Part shown: positions 42,093-49,698 of the stretch, piece by piece
Numbering within the stretch: the first letter of the stretch is position 1
Layout: every line of letters starts with the position of its first letter
Source of the DNA: Aldehydirespirator sp965221605
Lineage (GTDB): Bacteria > Actinomycetota > Acidimicrobiia > Acidimicrobiales > Aldehydirespiratoraceae
Assembly (NCBI GenBank): GCA_965221605.1
Contig: CBDCSK010000015.1
Coordinates: 62,001 to 126,000 of the forward strand
Direction: 5' to 3'
Length of the DNA: 64,000 bases
Notes under the pieces: generated by a model
Told to the model about the DNA's origin: nothing
Databases searched by the model: none
Seen by the model: only the letters and a program-made list of their open reading frames with translations
Translations under genes and position numbers: made by a program

Positions 42093-42758
42093 GTGCACGT
42101 AGACACCGCAAAGACAGCTATGTCGAAAGGTCCAGGATTCGAGTCTACTCCTCGACTCGGTTCTAGTTGGTACCGGTTACCTTGGTTAGCTCGGTCTCGT
42201 TGGCCGGATGGGCGGTCGGTCAGCCCCCTGGATGTCGGGATCCCATCATGGGCGCGATACGTCGGGTCACTGCTGGCGGCGGGCGGGTTGTGGCTGTACG
42301 GGCTGGCCGGTCTGCCGGTGTCGCCCAGAATCTCTTATCCTGGAGCAGTCGCGGTGCTTTTGGCAGTGGTAGCTGCATGTTGCTCCATTGGATCGCGTTG
42401 TCGCCGCTACAAGTTGGCTGGTAAGGCGCCGTCGTCACAGGCGGTTCATGGTGAGACTCTTGGCGCTGCCCTCCCGCCGGTGGGATGGCTGAGAGTGCCT
42501 CGATGGCCGGACGGCAGGTACGTTGCCGACGATCAAGCCGCGAACGCCCTAGCCGTGCTCGCTGCCGTGCTGATTCTGGCGGCTGTCTGGGTGCTGGGGC
42601 GAAGCGGCGTTCCTCAGACTGGAATCAGTCCCCGTTGGGCGTCCCTGGGCGGGTTGCTGGTCTTGCCAGCTTGTCTGACCGCGCTCATCACAAGCACACG
42701 AGCGGCCTCCTTGGTCATCAACTCCGAACCACCTTCTGCGTCCGGTGGCGGCACCTGA
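42093..42758 (+). CDS. Membrane protein within the 840-bp insert
   Basis: The open frame codes up to 221 residues from GTG 42093, or 212 from ATG 42120 (MSKGPGFESTPRLGSSWYRL). Four hydrophobic segments lie near YVGSLLAAGGLWLYGLAGLP, AVAVLLAVVAACC, ALAVLAAVLILAAVWVLG and LGGLLVLPACLTALI. The motif RWPDGR occurs twice (ARSRWPDGRSVSP, VPRWPDGRYVADD), each before a membrane pair, which suggests an internally duplicated protein. I do not recognise a family. It lies wholly in the DNA between the two repeat copies, and its codon use is less GC-biased than that of neighbours, so it probably arrived with the insert. Confidence 0.5.
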   Translation: MHVDTAKTAMSKGPGFESTPRLGSSWYRLPWLARSRWPDGRSVSPLDVGIPSWARYVGSLLAAGGLWLYGLAGLPVSPRISYPGAVAVLLAVVAACCSIGSRCRRYKLAGKAPSSQAVHGETLGAALPPVGWLRVPRWPDGRYVADDQAANALAVLAAVLILAAVWVLGRSGVPQTGISPRWASLGGLLVLPACLTALITSTRAASLVINSEPPSASGGGT

Positions 42759-42782
42759 ACACCCGAAAGTCCACTCGGGAAA

Positions 42783-43449
42783 CCTCGACGAGCGGGGGAC
42801 GCGCCATGTGACGTGGCTCGACTCGCTGGGCGTACTCGGCCCCGACATGCAGCTCGCCCATAGCGTCTGGCTTGACGACGACGAGCTCGACCTGATCGCC
42901 GCGTCGGGCTCCGTGGTGGTCCACTGCCCGGTGTCGAACATGTACCTGGCATCGGGAGTGGCACGCGTCCCCGACATGCGGGCCCGCAGCATCACGGTGG
43001 CGCTGGCCAGCGACGGGCCGGGCAGCAACAACCGCCAGGACATGTTCGAGGTGCTCAAGGCCACGGTGCTGCTACAGAAGGTGCATCACCTCGACCCGCT
43101 TCTCCTGCAGCCCGCCGACGTGCTCCGTCTGGCCTGCCGCAACGGGGCGGCCGCGTTCGGGATGCCCGGCGCGTTCGGCATGGTGGCCGAGGGCCGGCGG
43201 GCCGACCTGCTGGTGGTAGACCTGCGGTCGCCGCTCGTGGCGCCGGTTCACCGGGTTCCCAGCGCCCTCGTCTACAACGCCTCCCCCCGGGATCTGCGAG
43301 ACGTTGTGGTGGACGGCCGGATCCTGCTACGGGACGGTGAGCTGGTCGTCGCCGACGAGCGCCGGATCATGGCGCAGGCCCAGACCGCCGCCCGCCGCCT
43401 CTTCACCCGAGCCGGCATCTCCTCCCGAGTGACCGCAGTCCAGCGCTAG
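42783..43449 (+). pseudogene. Amidohydrolase 3' duplicate, truncated
   Basis: This copy encodes the last 215 or so residues of the amidohydrolase at 40588 (from LDERGTRHVTWLDSLGVLGP). It lacks the N-terminal HTH metal site and the HIHCAE segment, so it cannot be an active enzyme. The frame is open and could start at 42745, but nothing suggests a real promoter. One visible substitution is Gly to Ser in RARSITVALASDGPG. Its tail (SSRVTAVQR) is probably the ancestral C-terminus. Confidence 0.85.
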
Positions 43450-44138
43450 GCGTGGCGGTCGGCCCAGTGTTGCAGAGCGGTGAGCACCACTTGGCGCTTG
43501 GCGTCGTGAGGCAGGTAGTTCTCACGGGACAGCTCGATCTGGAGCCAGGGCATCTCTGCTGAGTGGGAGCGGGAGATGTAGCCGCCCCGGAAGGGGTCGT
43601 TGATTCTCACCGGTCCTTCGAGCTGCTGCTGGAAGCCCTCCCGCAGCGTGTCGACCCACTCCTGCGGGCACGTGCCGTCGGCGTTGCTCACGCACACCCA
43701 GGGACGCTCACGGCCGGGGTCCGGCCCGACCGGCGGGCCCACCGCGGCCATGGTGTGGCAGTCCACCCCGAGCGGCCACCGACCGGCGGCGCTCAGTTCG
43801 GCGAGCCGTGCGTGGTAGGGGTCGTAGTGCACGGCCAGGAGGCCCTCCACTACGGCGTCAGGCAGTGGAGGGTCCCAGACGGCGACCTTGTACGACGTAT
43901 GGGTCTTGACGACCCCGTCGAGCCGGCGGTCATCGCGCGCCCGGTTCACGTCCACTACCGCCCGGGCGATGTCGGTGGTCACGAAGGCCCCGGCTTCCTC
44001 GGCGAACGAGTAGATCTCGCGGGAGCCCCCGTCACAGTCGGCTGCGACCTCCACCGGCGAGAGAGCGCACGCTGATGCGACCTCCGCCGGAACCCGCAGC
44101 CCGGCGTGAGGGACCGAGATGACGAGCGGCAGCGTCAC
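43446..44138 (-). CDS. N-formylglutamate amidohydrolase family protein
   Basis: From GTG 44138 the protein has 230 residues. It contains LPLVISVPHAGLRVPAEVAS, the acidic stretch DCDGGSREIYSFAEEAGAFV, RAVVDVNRARDDRRLDGVVK, VDCHTMAAVGPP and LQIELSRENYLPHD. These are the metal and substrate positions of the HutG/N-formylglutamate deformylase family. The start overlaps the stop of the gamma-glutamyltransferase gene (GTGA, 44135-44138), so it is the third gene of a coupled operon. The open frame further upstream (to 44243) is a shadow. With these neighbours it may act on a gamma-glutamyl or N-acyl amino acid and not in histidine breakdown. Confidence 0.84.
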   Translation of the reverse strand: MTLPLVISVPHAGLRVPAEVASACALSPVEVAADCDGGSREIYSFAEEAGAFVTTDIARAVVDVNRARDDRRLDGVVKTHTSYKVAVWDPPLPDAVVEGLLAVHYDPYHARLAELSAAGRWPLGVDCHTMAAVGPPVGPDPGRERPWVCVSNADGTCPQEWVDTLREGFQQQLEGPVRINDPFRGGYISRSHSAEMPWLQIELSRENYLPHDAKRQVVLTALQHWADRHA

Positions 44139-45781
44139 TCTCGAGACCGCGGCGCCGAGTCGGGGCCGTCGGCGGATCCGTCCCGCCTCGGGTCGGCCAC
44201 GCCGATCAGCCGGCCCCCTTCGTTCATCACCAGCTGCACGCACCCCAGGTAGAACGAGTAGGGGTCCCGGCGGTCAACCTCGAAGCCGTGAAGCTGGAGG
44301 GCTTCCAGTACGTCGGTGGACACCCGGGCGGCCTCCACCGACGCGACGCCGTGAAGCGAGCAGTGGAGTCGGGGTGCGTCCACGGCGGCCAGCGGCGAGG
44401 AGTTGCCGAGCCGGATCAGGACCTGGAGGATCGATGACGCGATCCGCTCGCTCCCGGGCGAGCCGACCGCCAGCCACGGCGTCCCGCCCCGGAGGATGAT
44501 CGTGGGGGCCACGCTGGCCCACGGCACCGCGTCGGGCCTCAGGTGGTAGGGGTGCGAGGCGTCCTCGTACTCGAAGGCGCTCATGTAGTTGTTGTAGAGG
44601 AACCCGAGTTCGGGCGACGCCGCGCACGAGCCGTACACGTTCTCGATCGACTGGGTCAGCGCCACCGCGTTGCCGTGCGAGTCCATCACGGACAGGTGGG
44701 TGGTCTCGCCGTGGGTGTGGGGCGCCGCGATCTGGGTGGCCACATCCCGGGCGTAGCGGCGGTTCAGCATCCGCTTGTCGGTGACCTGGGAGTACAGGTT
44801 GGGATCGAAGGGGCGGTCCCTGCGGTCGATCAGCGCCTGCCTGATGGTCCCCGCCAGGCACACCGCGCCATCGGGGGTGTCGATGTCCCGGAGTTGGCGG
44901 GGGAGGCTCTGGTGGATGTTGAGCATCTCCACCAGGGTCCGGCCCGCCCCGGGCGGGGGCATCGTGCGGATGTCGTCGCGGCCGAGCCGCCCCGGCAGCG
45001 GCTCGCGCTCGACGGGGTGGGGTATCTGGGCCAGGTCGTCGGCTCGGACGATGCCCCCGTTGGCCTCCATGTCCTCGTGTATCAGCCGGGCGGTCTCGCC
45101 GAGGTAGAAGTCCTCGTAGCCGCGCTCGGCCAACCGGCGCAGCGTCGATGCCAGCGCAGGCTGCACGAGCCTGGCCCCGGCCCGGTGCGGCCGCCGCCCG
45201 TCCTGGAGGAACAGCGGCCCCGCCGAGTGGTTCCGCAGGTGCTTGCGCTCCCGCTTGGTGAGGCGGTGCTGGAGCAGGCTGATCTCGTATCCCTCCTCGG
45301 CGAGCACGATGGCCGGTTCGATGACGGTCGCCCAACTGAGGAGCCCGTAGCGCTCGAGCACGTGGGCGTAGGTGGCAACGGAGCTGGGGATGGTGGTGGC
45401 CAGGTGCCCACGCCTGCGATCGGCGGCGAGGTTGGCGAAGGTGTCGATCACGGCCCGGTGGGGGGCCCGCGACGACCCGTCGACCGCGACCGTGGCGCCC
45501 GAGGCGGCGTGATGGACGAGCATCATGGTCTGGCCGCCCAACCCCGACGCCGCGGGCTCGCACACGCCCAGGGCCAGCGCGGCCGCGACCGCGGCGTCCA
45601 CGGCGTTGCCGCCCCGCGCCAGCATCCCCACGCCCGCGGCCGTGGCCGCGTGGTGGGCTGTGCTCACCATTCCCTTCCACGACCCGGCGATGCGCTGAGG
45701 CTCGTGGGCGCCGGTGCCGGTCAACTCCAGCAGGTCGGTGTCGATCTCCGCCCGAGGCCGAGCGGATGGGCCGCCGCTCAT
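44135..45781 (-). CDS. ggt: Gamma-glutamyltransferase family protein
   Basis: The 548-residue protein shows the Ntn-hydrolase features of gamma-glutamyltransferase. The large-subunit start is GMVSTAHHAATAAGVGMLAR GGNAVDAAVAAALALGVCEP. The processing and catalytic Thr is in HGETTHLSVMDSHGNAVALT, and the small-subunit segments are NNYMSAFEYEDASH and WLAVGSPGSERIASSILQVL. No signal peptide is evident, so it may be cytoplasmic. ATG 45781 overlaps the stop of the ATP-grasp fusion gene (ATGA). The upstream extension to 45982 lies inside that gene and is not used. It would cleave or transfer gamma-glutamyl groups. Confidence 0.88.
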   Translation of the reverse strand: MSGGPSARPRAEIDTDLLELTGTGAHEPQRIAGSWKGMVSTAHHAATAAGVGMLARGGNAVDAAVAAALALGVCEPAASGLGGQTMMLVHHAASGATVAVDGSSRAPHRAVIDTFANLAADRRRGHLATTIPSSVATYAHVLERYGLLSWATVIEPAIVLAEEGYEISLLQHRLTKRERKHLRNHSAGPLFLQDGRRPHRAGARLVQPALASTLRRLAERGYEDFYLGETARLIHEDMEANGGIVRADDLAQIPHPVEREPLPGRLGRDDIRTMPPPGAGRTLVEMLNIHQSLPRQLRDIDTPDGAVCLAGTIRQALIDRRDRPFDPNLYSQVTDKRMLNRRYARDVATQIAAPHTHGETTHLSVMDSHGNAVALTQSIENVYGSCAASPELGFLYNNYMSAFEYEDASHPYHLRPDAVPWASVAPTIILRGGTPWLAVGSPGSERIASSILQVLIRLGNSSPLAAVDAPRLHCSLHGVASVEAARVSTDVLEALQLHGFEVDRRDPYSFYLGCVQLVMNEGGRLIGVADPRRDGSADGPDSAPRSRE

Positions 45782-47934
45782 GTAGAGCGGCCGAGCCGGC
45801 CGATCAGGTACTCGGACAGCAGCAGCGTGCGCTGCACCAGGCTGATGCGCTGCACAGCCTCGTCGGGCGTGCCCCGGTCCCTGGTCACCGGAGCCATCCC
45901 GCACACGACCGCGGTCTCGGGGGGCACCAGTCCGGCGACTGACGGCCAGGCCGAGGACTCCCGCTCCAGCGGGATCTCCCACCGGGCCGCGGCGGCCTCC
46001 AAGGCCTCGACCAGTGGCCCGTTGGTGGGACGGTCAGCCATCGGCGGCCGGTCGTCGAGCCGGTCGAGGCGCCACCTGGGCCCGCTCCGGCCGAGCGCGG
46101 CCCGCATCGCCTTCTCGGTCTCGTCCGCCTGGGCCGCATCCAGGTAGGACATCATCAGCGACACCTCCACCCGGTGGGGCACGAACATTGCGTGCCGCTC
46201 GGTCCTCAGGTCGAGCGTGGCGATCGAGATGCGCTTGCGGGGGGAGTTCAGCGCGCCGATGGCCTGGAGCTTCTCGCACGTCCAGCCGACGACGGTACGG
46301 CGGCGCCCGATCTGGCCCGGGCTGAGCCGGTCACCCTCCACGGTCAGCTCGTACCGGCGGCTCCCCCGGCGCTGGGTGAGGATGCCGTTGCCGACCGTTC
46401 CGGGCCGGCAGACGAGTACCTGGTCGGCCCGGCCGGCGGCCTGCCGGATCAGGTGCTGGCTCTGCATGGCGTCACGGCCCTCGTCGGCATAGAGCATCAC
46501 GCCCAGCGGCAGCCGCCGGAGGCTGCGGATGTTGCGCAGGGCCCGCAGGGCGTACTCGAGCATCACCAGCGGGGCTCGGGACCGTCCGACCCCCTCGCCG
46601 TAGAGCCACTCCGGGTCGCGCCGGAATCCCTGCCGCACTCCTGCGGCGATGACCGGCACGTCGATGTGGGCCAGCAGCAGGACGCCGCCGTCCAGCCCCC
46701 GGGCCGTCTCCCAGGTGTAGGCCTCGGGCTCGTCGGTGAGTTCCGGCACCGGCCGCATCCCCATGTCGCCGAAGATGCGCCCGGCCCGCTCCGAGGCTCG
46801 TGACAGGCTCAGCGGGTCGTCGGTCCGGCTCGAGATGCTCACCCACCGTTGCAGCGACTGCTCCATGCGGTCGCGGCGCTGGGTGATGTACTGGAAGGCC
46901 CGCTCGGACGGATCCGCGGTGCGGGCATCGACGGGCGGCGGGTGAGGCGTGCCGAAGTAGCGGGCGCTGGCCACTTCGACGAGACGGTTCACGAACGCGG
47001 CGAAGTCCATGCCCACATGGGCCGCGCCGACCAGGTAGGACCCGTGCTCGCCCAGGCTGGGCAGGCTGTTCGCCTCCAGCACGTAGAGGTTGTCGTCGGC
47101 GTCCATGCGCATGTCGACGCGGGCGCAGTCGTAGAGGCCCAGCGCCGAGAACGTCCGCACCGCGATGTCCTGGGCCTGCCCGGTGAGCTCCTCGGAGATG
47201 GGCGCCGGGCAGACAGGCTGGATCTGGCGGCCGCTGCGGCCCGTCTTGTCCTCGTACGTGTAGATCTGGGGGCCGTCGCCGAAGCTGAGCAGAACCGGCG
47301 GGAAGGCCTCGGGCGGGCCGTTGCCCAACAGACCTACGTTGATCTCGCGGCCCTCGATGTACTGCTCGGCCAGGACGGGCTGGCCGAACCGGTCGAAGAT
47401 GACCTTCGCGGACTTGCGCAGCTCGTCGGTGTCGTGCACCACGGCCAGGCCGAACGACACGGCCTCGTTCTTGGGCTTGACCACCATCGGGTAGGGCAGG
47501 CCGGCTGGGATCGGCGTCTCGGGCGTGTCCAGCACCGCGAACTCCGGGGTGGGGATGTTGTTCTGGCGCAGGATCATCTTGGTCACGACCTTGTCCAGCG
47601 CCAGCGAGTGGCCCAGCGGCCCGGAGGCCACGTAGGGGATGCCGACCATCTCGAGGATGCTCGGCACATGGGTGTAGCGGGCCTGGCCCTGGAGGCCGTA
47701 GGAGACGTTGAAGACCATGCCGGGACGTTCGCCCTTCACGACGCGGGGCATGAACGACTCGAGCTTGGAGATCAGCTCCTTGTCGGCCTCGAACGCCGTC
47801 ACCCGGTGGCCGCCGAGACGCAGAGCCTCGGTGAGCCGCTTGATGGTGGCCAGGCCGATCCTCTCCTGGTTGGGCATGCCGAACAGGTTGATGACGTTCT
47901 GGCTGTCCCGGTTGTAGACGACGGCGACCCTCAC
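45778..47934 (-). CDS. ATP-grasp ligase fused to an M20-peptidase-like domain
   Basis: The protein has 718 residues from GTG 47934. Residues 1-340 are a D-Ala-D-Ala-ligase-type ATP-grasp enzyme: ASGPLGHSLALDKVVTKMIL, PMVVKPKNEAVSFGLAVVHD, LAEQYIEGREINVGLLGNG, and DCARVDMRMDADDNLYVLEA NSLPSLGEHG. Residues about 355-718 resemble an M20-type peptidase: GVLLLAHIDVPVIAAG, YGEGVGRSRAPLVMLEYALR and LGVMLYADEGRDAMQSQHLI. The usual bridging Asp after GxG is not obvious, so hydrolase activity is uncertain. The start is fixed by TAGATT (47943-47948) 8 bases upstream. It heads an operon with ggt and an N-formylglutamate amidohydrolase-like gene, suggesting that a peptide-like or gamma-glutamyl compound is made or recycled. 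Confidence 0.82.
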   Translation of the reverse strand: MRVAVVYNRDSQNVINLFGMPNQERIGLATIKRLTEALRLGGHRVTAFEADKELISKLESFMPRVVKGERPGMVFNVSYGLQGQARYTHVPSILEMVGIPYVASGPLGHSLALDKVVTKMILRQNNIPTPEFAVLDTPETPIPAGLPYPMVVKPKNEAVSFGLAVVHDTDELRKSAKVIFDRFGQPVLAEQYIEGREINVGLLGNGPPEAFPPVLLSFGDGPQIYTYEDKTGRSGRQIQPVCPAPISEELTGQAQDIAVRTFSALGLYDCARVDMRMDADDNLYVLEANSLPSLGEHGSYLVGAAHVGMDFAAFVNRLVEVASARYFGTPHPPPVDARTADPSERAFQYITQRRDRMEQSLQRWVSISSRTDDPLSLSRASERAGRIFGDMGMRPVPELTDEPEAYTWETARGLDGGVLLLAHIDVPVIAAGVRQGFRRDPEWLYGEGVGRSRAPLVMLEYALRALRNIRSLRRLPLGVMLYADEGRDAMQSQHLIRQAAGRADQVLVCRPGTVGNGILTQRRGSRRYELTVEGDRLSPGQIGRRRTVVGWTCEKLQAIGALNSPRKRISIATLDLRTERHAMFVPHRVEVSLMMSYLDAAQADETEKAMRAALGRSGPRWRLDRLDDRPPMADRPTNGPLVEALEAAAARWEIPLERESSAWPSVAGLVPPETAVVCGMAPVTRDRGTPDEAVQRISLVQRTLLLSEYLIGRLGRST

Positions 47935-47942
47935 GGCCCGAG

Positions 47943-47948
47943 AATCTA
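47943..47948 (-). promoter_or_regulatory. Leaderless -10 element of the ATP-grasp operon
   Basis: TAGATT on the minus strand ends 8 bases before GTG 47934. It favours that codon over the upstream in-frame start at 47964. Confidence 0.5.
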
Positions 47949-48016
47949 CCGCGGCCCCAGTCACCGGCTCTCAGCCGCTCACCCGCTCGACGGGCTCGGC
48001 TGCTGGTCTGGCACAT

Positions 48017-48048
48017 GTATAAGTTGATTTCGTATAAGTTGACTTATA
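48017..48048 (+). promoter_or_regulatory. Tandem and inverted repeats at the promoter of the 48.1-kb ATPase
   Basis: GTATAAGTTGA(T/C)TT is repeated with a 15-base period (48017-48030 and 48032-48045). The second copy extends into the palindrome TATAAGT-TG-ACTTATA (48033-48048). This AT-rich block overlaps the likely promoter region 30 to 60 bases before ATG 48079 and looks like an operator. The regulator is unknown. Confidence 0.5.
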
Positions 48049-48078
48049 TTGGATGACCAGACTGGTGAGGAGAGAGTC

Positions 48079-49584
48079 ATGACGCCGGAGCCGCTGAGTC
48101 TCTACGACCGTGAGACGGAGTGGGACGACCTCGCTCGATTCCTCGACGCTCCCGGTCCGAGGCTCCGGCTCGGTCTGATGTACGGGCGGCGGCGATACGG
48201 CAAGAGCTATCTGCTGCGCAGGCTCGTGGAGTCTGTCGGAGGCATGTACCACTTGGCCCTGCAGGAGGAGCGCCGGTCGGCTCTCGAACGGTTCGCAGAC
48301 ACCGTCAGCGGGCTTGAGCCGGGCGCGCCGCCGCTGCGCTTCGACGACTGGAGCGCTGCTCTGGGCTACGCCGTCGACATGCTGGGGAGGCAGGCCCGAG
48401 GGCCGAGTGTGCTGGTCTTGGACGAGTACCCGTACCTGCGCCAGGGCAGCTCCGAACTGGACTCGTGCGTTCAGGCCCTGATGGATGAGGCGGCGGGGGG
48501 AAGCCTTGGCTCGACATGGCAGGCGCCGGTGTCGATGATCGTGTGCGGGTCGGCCATGTCGGTGATGACCGGCATTCTCAGCGGCACGTCGCCGATGCGG
48601 GGCCGGGCTGCGTTGGACATGGCCCTGGCGCCGTTCGACTACCGCCAGTCCCGCGGGTTCTGGGGAATCGCCGATCCGGCCACGGCCTTCGGCGTGGACG
48701 CCGTCGTCGGCGGTGCCGCGGGATACAAGGACCTCACGGCCGCCGCCGGTGTGCCGGCACAGCCCGGGGATCTGGCCGAGTGGCTCTGCGCCACAGTGCT
48801 CAACCCGTCGCACGCGCTCTTCCGTGAGGACGAGTACCTGCTGCGAGAGGATCCCCGAGTCACGGTCGAGGCCCCCTACTACTCCCTGCTGCAGGCCATC
48901 GCCGCCGGGCGGGCGTCGCAGGGTCGGATAGCGGAGGCGGTGGGCCGGGCGCCGGGCGACATCGTGCACCACCTGAATGTGATGACCACCGCCGGGTTCG
49001 TGGTCCGCGACGACGACCTGCTCACAGCCAGACGGCCGGCGTACCGGATCGCTGACCCGATCGTGCGCTTCCATCACCTGGTGACCCGCCGCAACCGCGC
49101 CATGCTCGAGGATCGCCGCGCCGCCGAGGTATGGACCGGTGCCACCGACACCTACGGGTCCCGGATCGTCGGCCCGCACTTCGAGTCTCTGTGCCGCCGC
49201 TGGGTGGACCGCTACGCCGCCGACGACACCCTGGGCGGGCCGGTCGCGCCCGCCCGCCGGGTGCAGGTGAACGACCGGAGCCGCCGCCAGTCGTTCGAGC
49301 TGGACGTGGCCGCGGTATCGACGGCGGCTGCCGCCGGAGGGCCGCGCCAGACGACGATCCAGGTGTTCGGCGAGGCCAAGGCGTCCCGTCTCGGCACCGA
49401 GGATCTGGCCCGCCTCGACCGCATCGCCGAACTCCTGGACGAGCGGAACGCGGTGTCGCTGGGCCCGGCAGCCAGGCGGCTGCTCTTCTCCATGGACGGC
49501 TTCAGCACTGACTTGGCGGCCGCCGCCCGCCGCCGCGCCGACATGGAGCTGGTAGACCTAGACCGCCTCTACGAAGGCGCCTGA
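48079..49584 (+). CDS. AAA ATPase with DUF234-type C-terminal nuclease-like domain
   Basis: The 501-residue protein has Walker A GRRRYGKSYLLRRLVE (from residue 36) and Walker B VLVLDEYPYLRQG. A winged-helix segment contains PYYSLLQAIAAGRASQGRIA and VHHLNVMTTAGFVVRDDDLL. The C-terminal part has SFELDVAAVS and TIQVFGEAKASRLGTEDLAR, the D...ExK pattern of PD-(D/E)XK-like folds in the archaeal-type ATPase/DUF234 group. Its function is not established. ATG 48079 is preceded by GAGGAGAGAG as ribosome binding site; a TTG at 48049 is an alternative. Use of a Shine-Dalgarno start and an AT-rich operator set it apart from the leaderless core genes nearby. Confidence 0.83.
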   Translation: MTPEPLSLYDRETEWDDLARFLDAPGPRLRLGLMYGRRRYGKSYLLRRLVESVGGMYHLALQEERRSALERFADTVSGLEPGAPPLRFDDWSAALGYAVDMLGRQARGPSVLVLDEYPYLRQGSSELDSCVQALMDEAAGGSLGSTWQAPVSMIVCGSAMSVMTGILSGTSPMRGRAALDMALAPFDYRQSRGFWGIADPATAFGVDAVVGGAAGYKDLTAAAGVPAQPGDLAEWLCATVLNPSHALFREDEYLLREDPRVTVEAPYYSLLQAIAAGRASQGRIAEAVGRAPGDIVHHLNVMTTAGFVVRDDDLLTARRPAYRIADPIVRFHHLVTRRNRAMLEDRRAAEVWTGATDTYGSRIVGPHFESLCRRWVDRYAADDTLGGPVAPARRVQVNDRSRRQSFELDVAAVSTAAAAGGPRQTTIQVFGEAKASRLGTEDLARLDRIAELLDERNAVSLGPAARRLLFSMDGFSTDLAAAARRRADMELVDLDRLYEGA

Positions 49585-49627
49585 CCCCATCGACGTCCAT
49601 AGCCGGCTGTTGGGGGGCTCGCCGCAG

Positions 49628-49672
49628 AACTGCCATTTTGGTGGCTTGTGAACTGCCACTTTAATGGCATAT
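49628..49672 (+). repeat. 45-bp operator-like repeat, copy A
   Basis: This block contains two palindromes of the form GCCA-N6-TGGC, at 49632-49645 and 49655-49668, with a 23-base period. It matches 55511-55555 at 38 of 45 positions by eye. Unlike copy B it is not followed by a recognisable ATPase gene but by the 3' end of the yhaN remnant. It may be the orphan promoter of a lost gene. Confidence 0.6.
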
Positions 49673-49698
49673 GGAACCAGGTTGTATGAGGTCGCTTG

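Noticed and set aside
42120..42165. Possible tRNA T-arm near GGATTCGAGTC
   Set aside because: No acceptor stem, anticodon arm or CCA-matching 3' end could be built around it. No tRNA or rRNA was found in the window.
45745..45775. Third copy of the dispersed repeat suggested by GAGGCCGAGCGGAT
   Set aside because: Only 14 bases match and they are within the gamma-glutamyltransferase coding sequence, so chance is likely.
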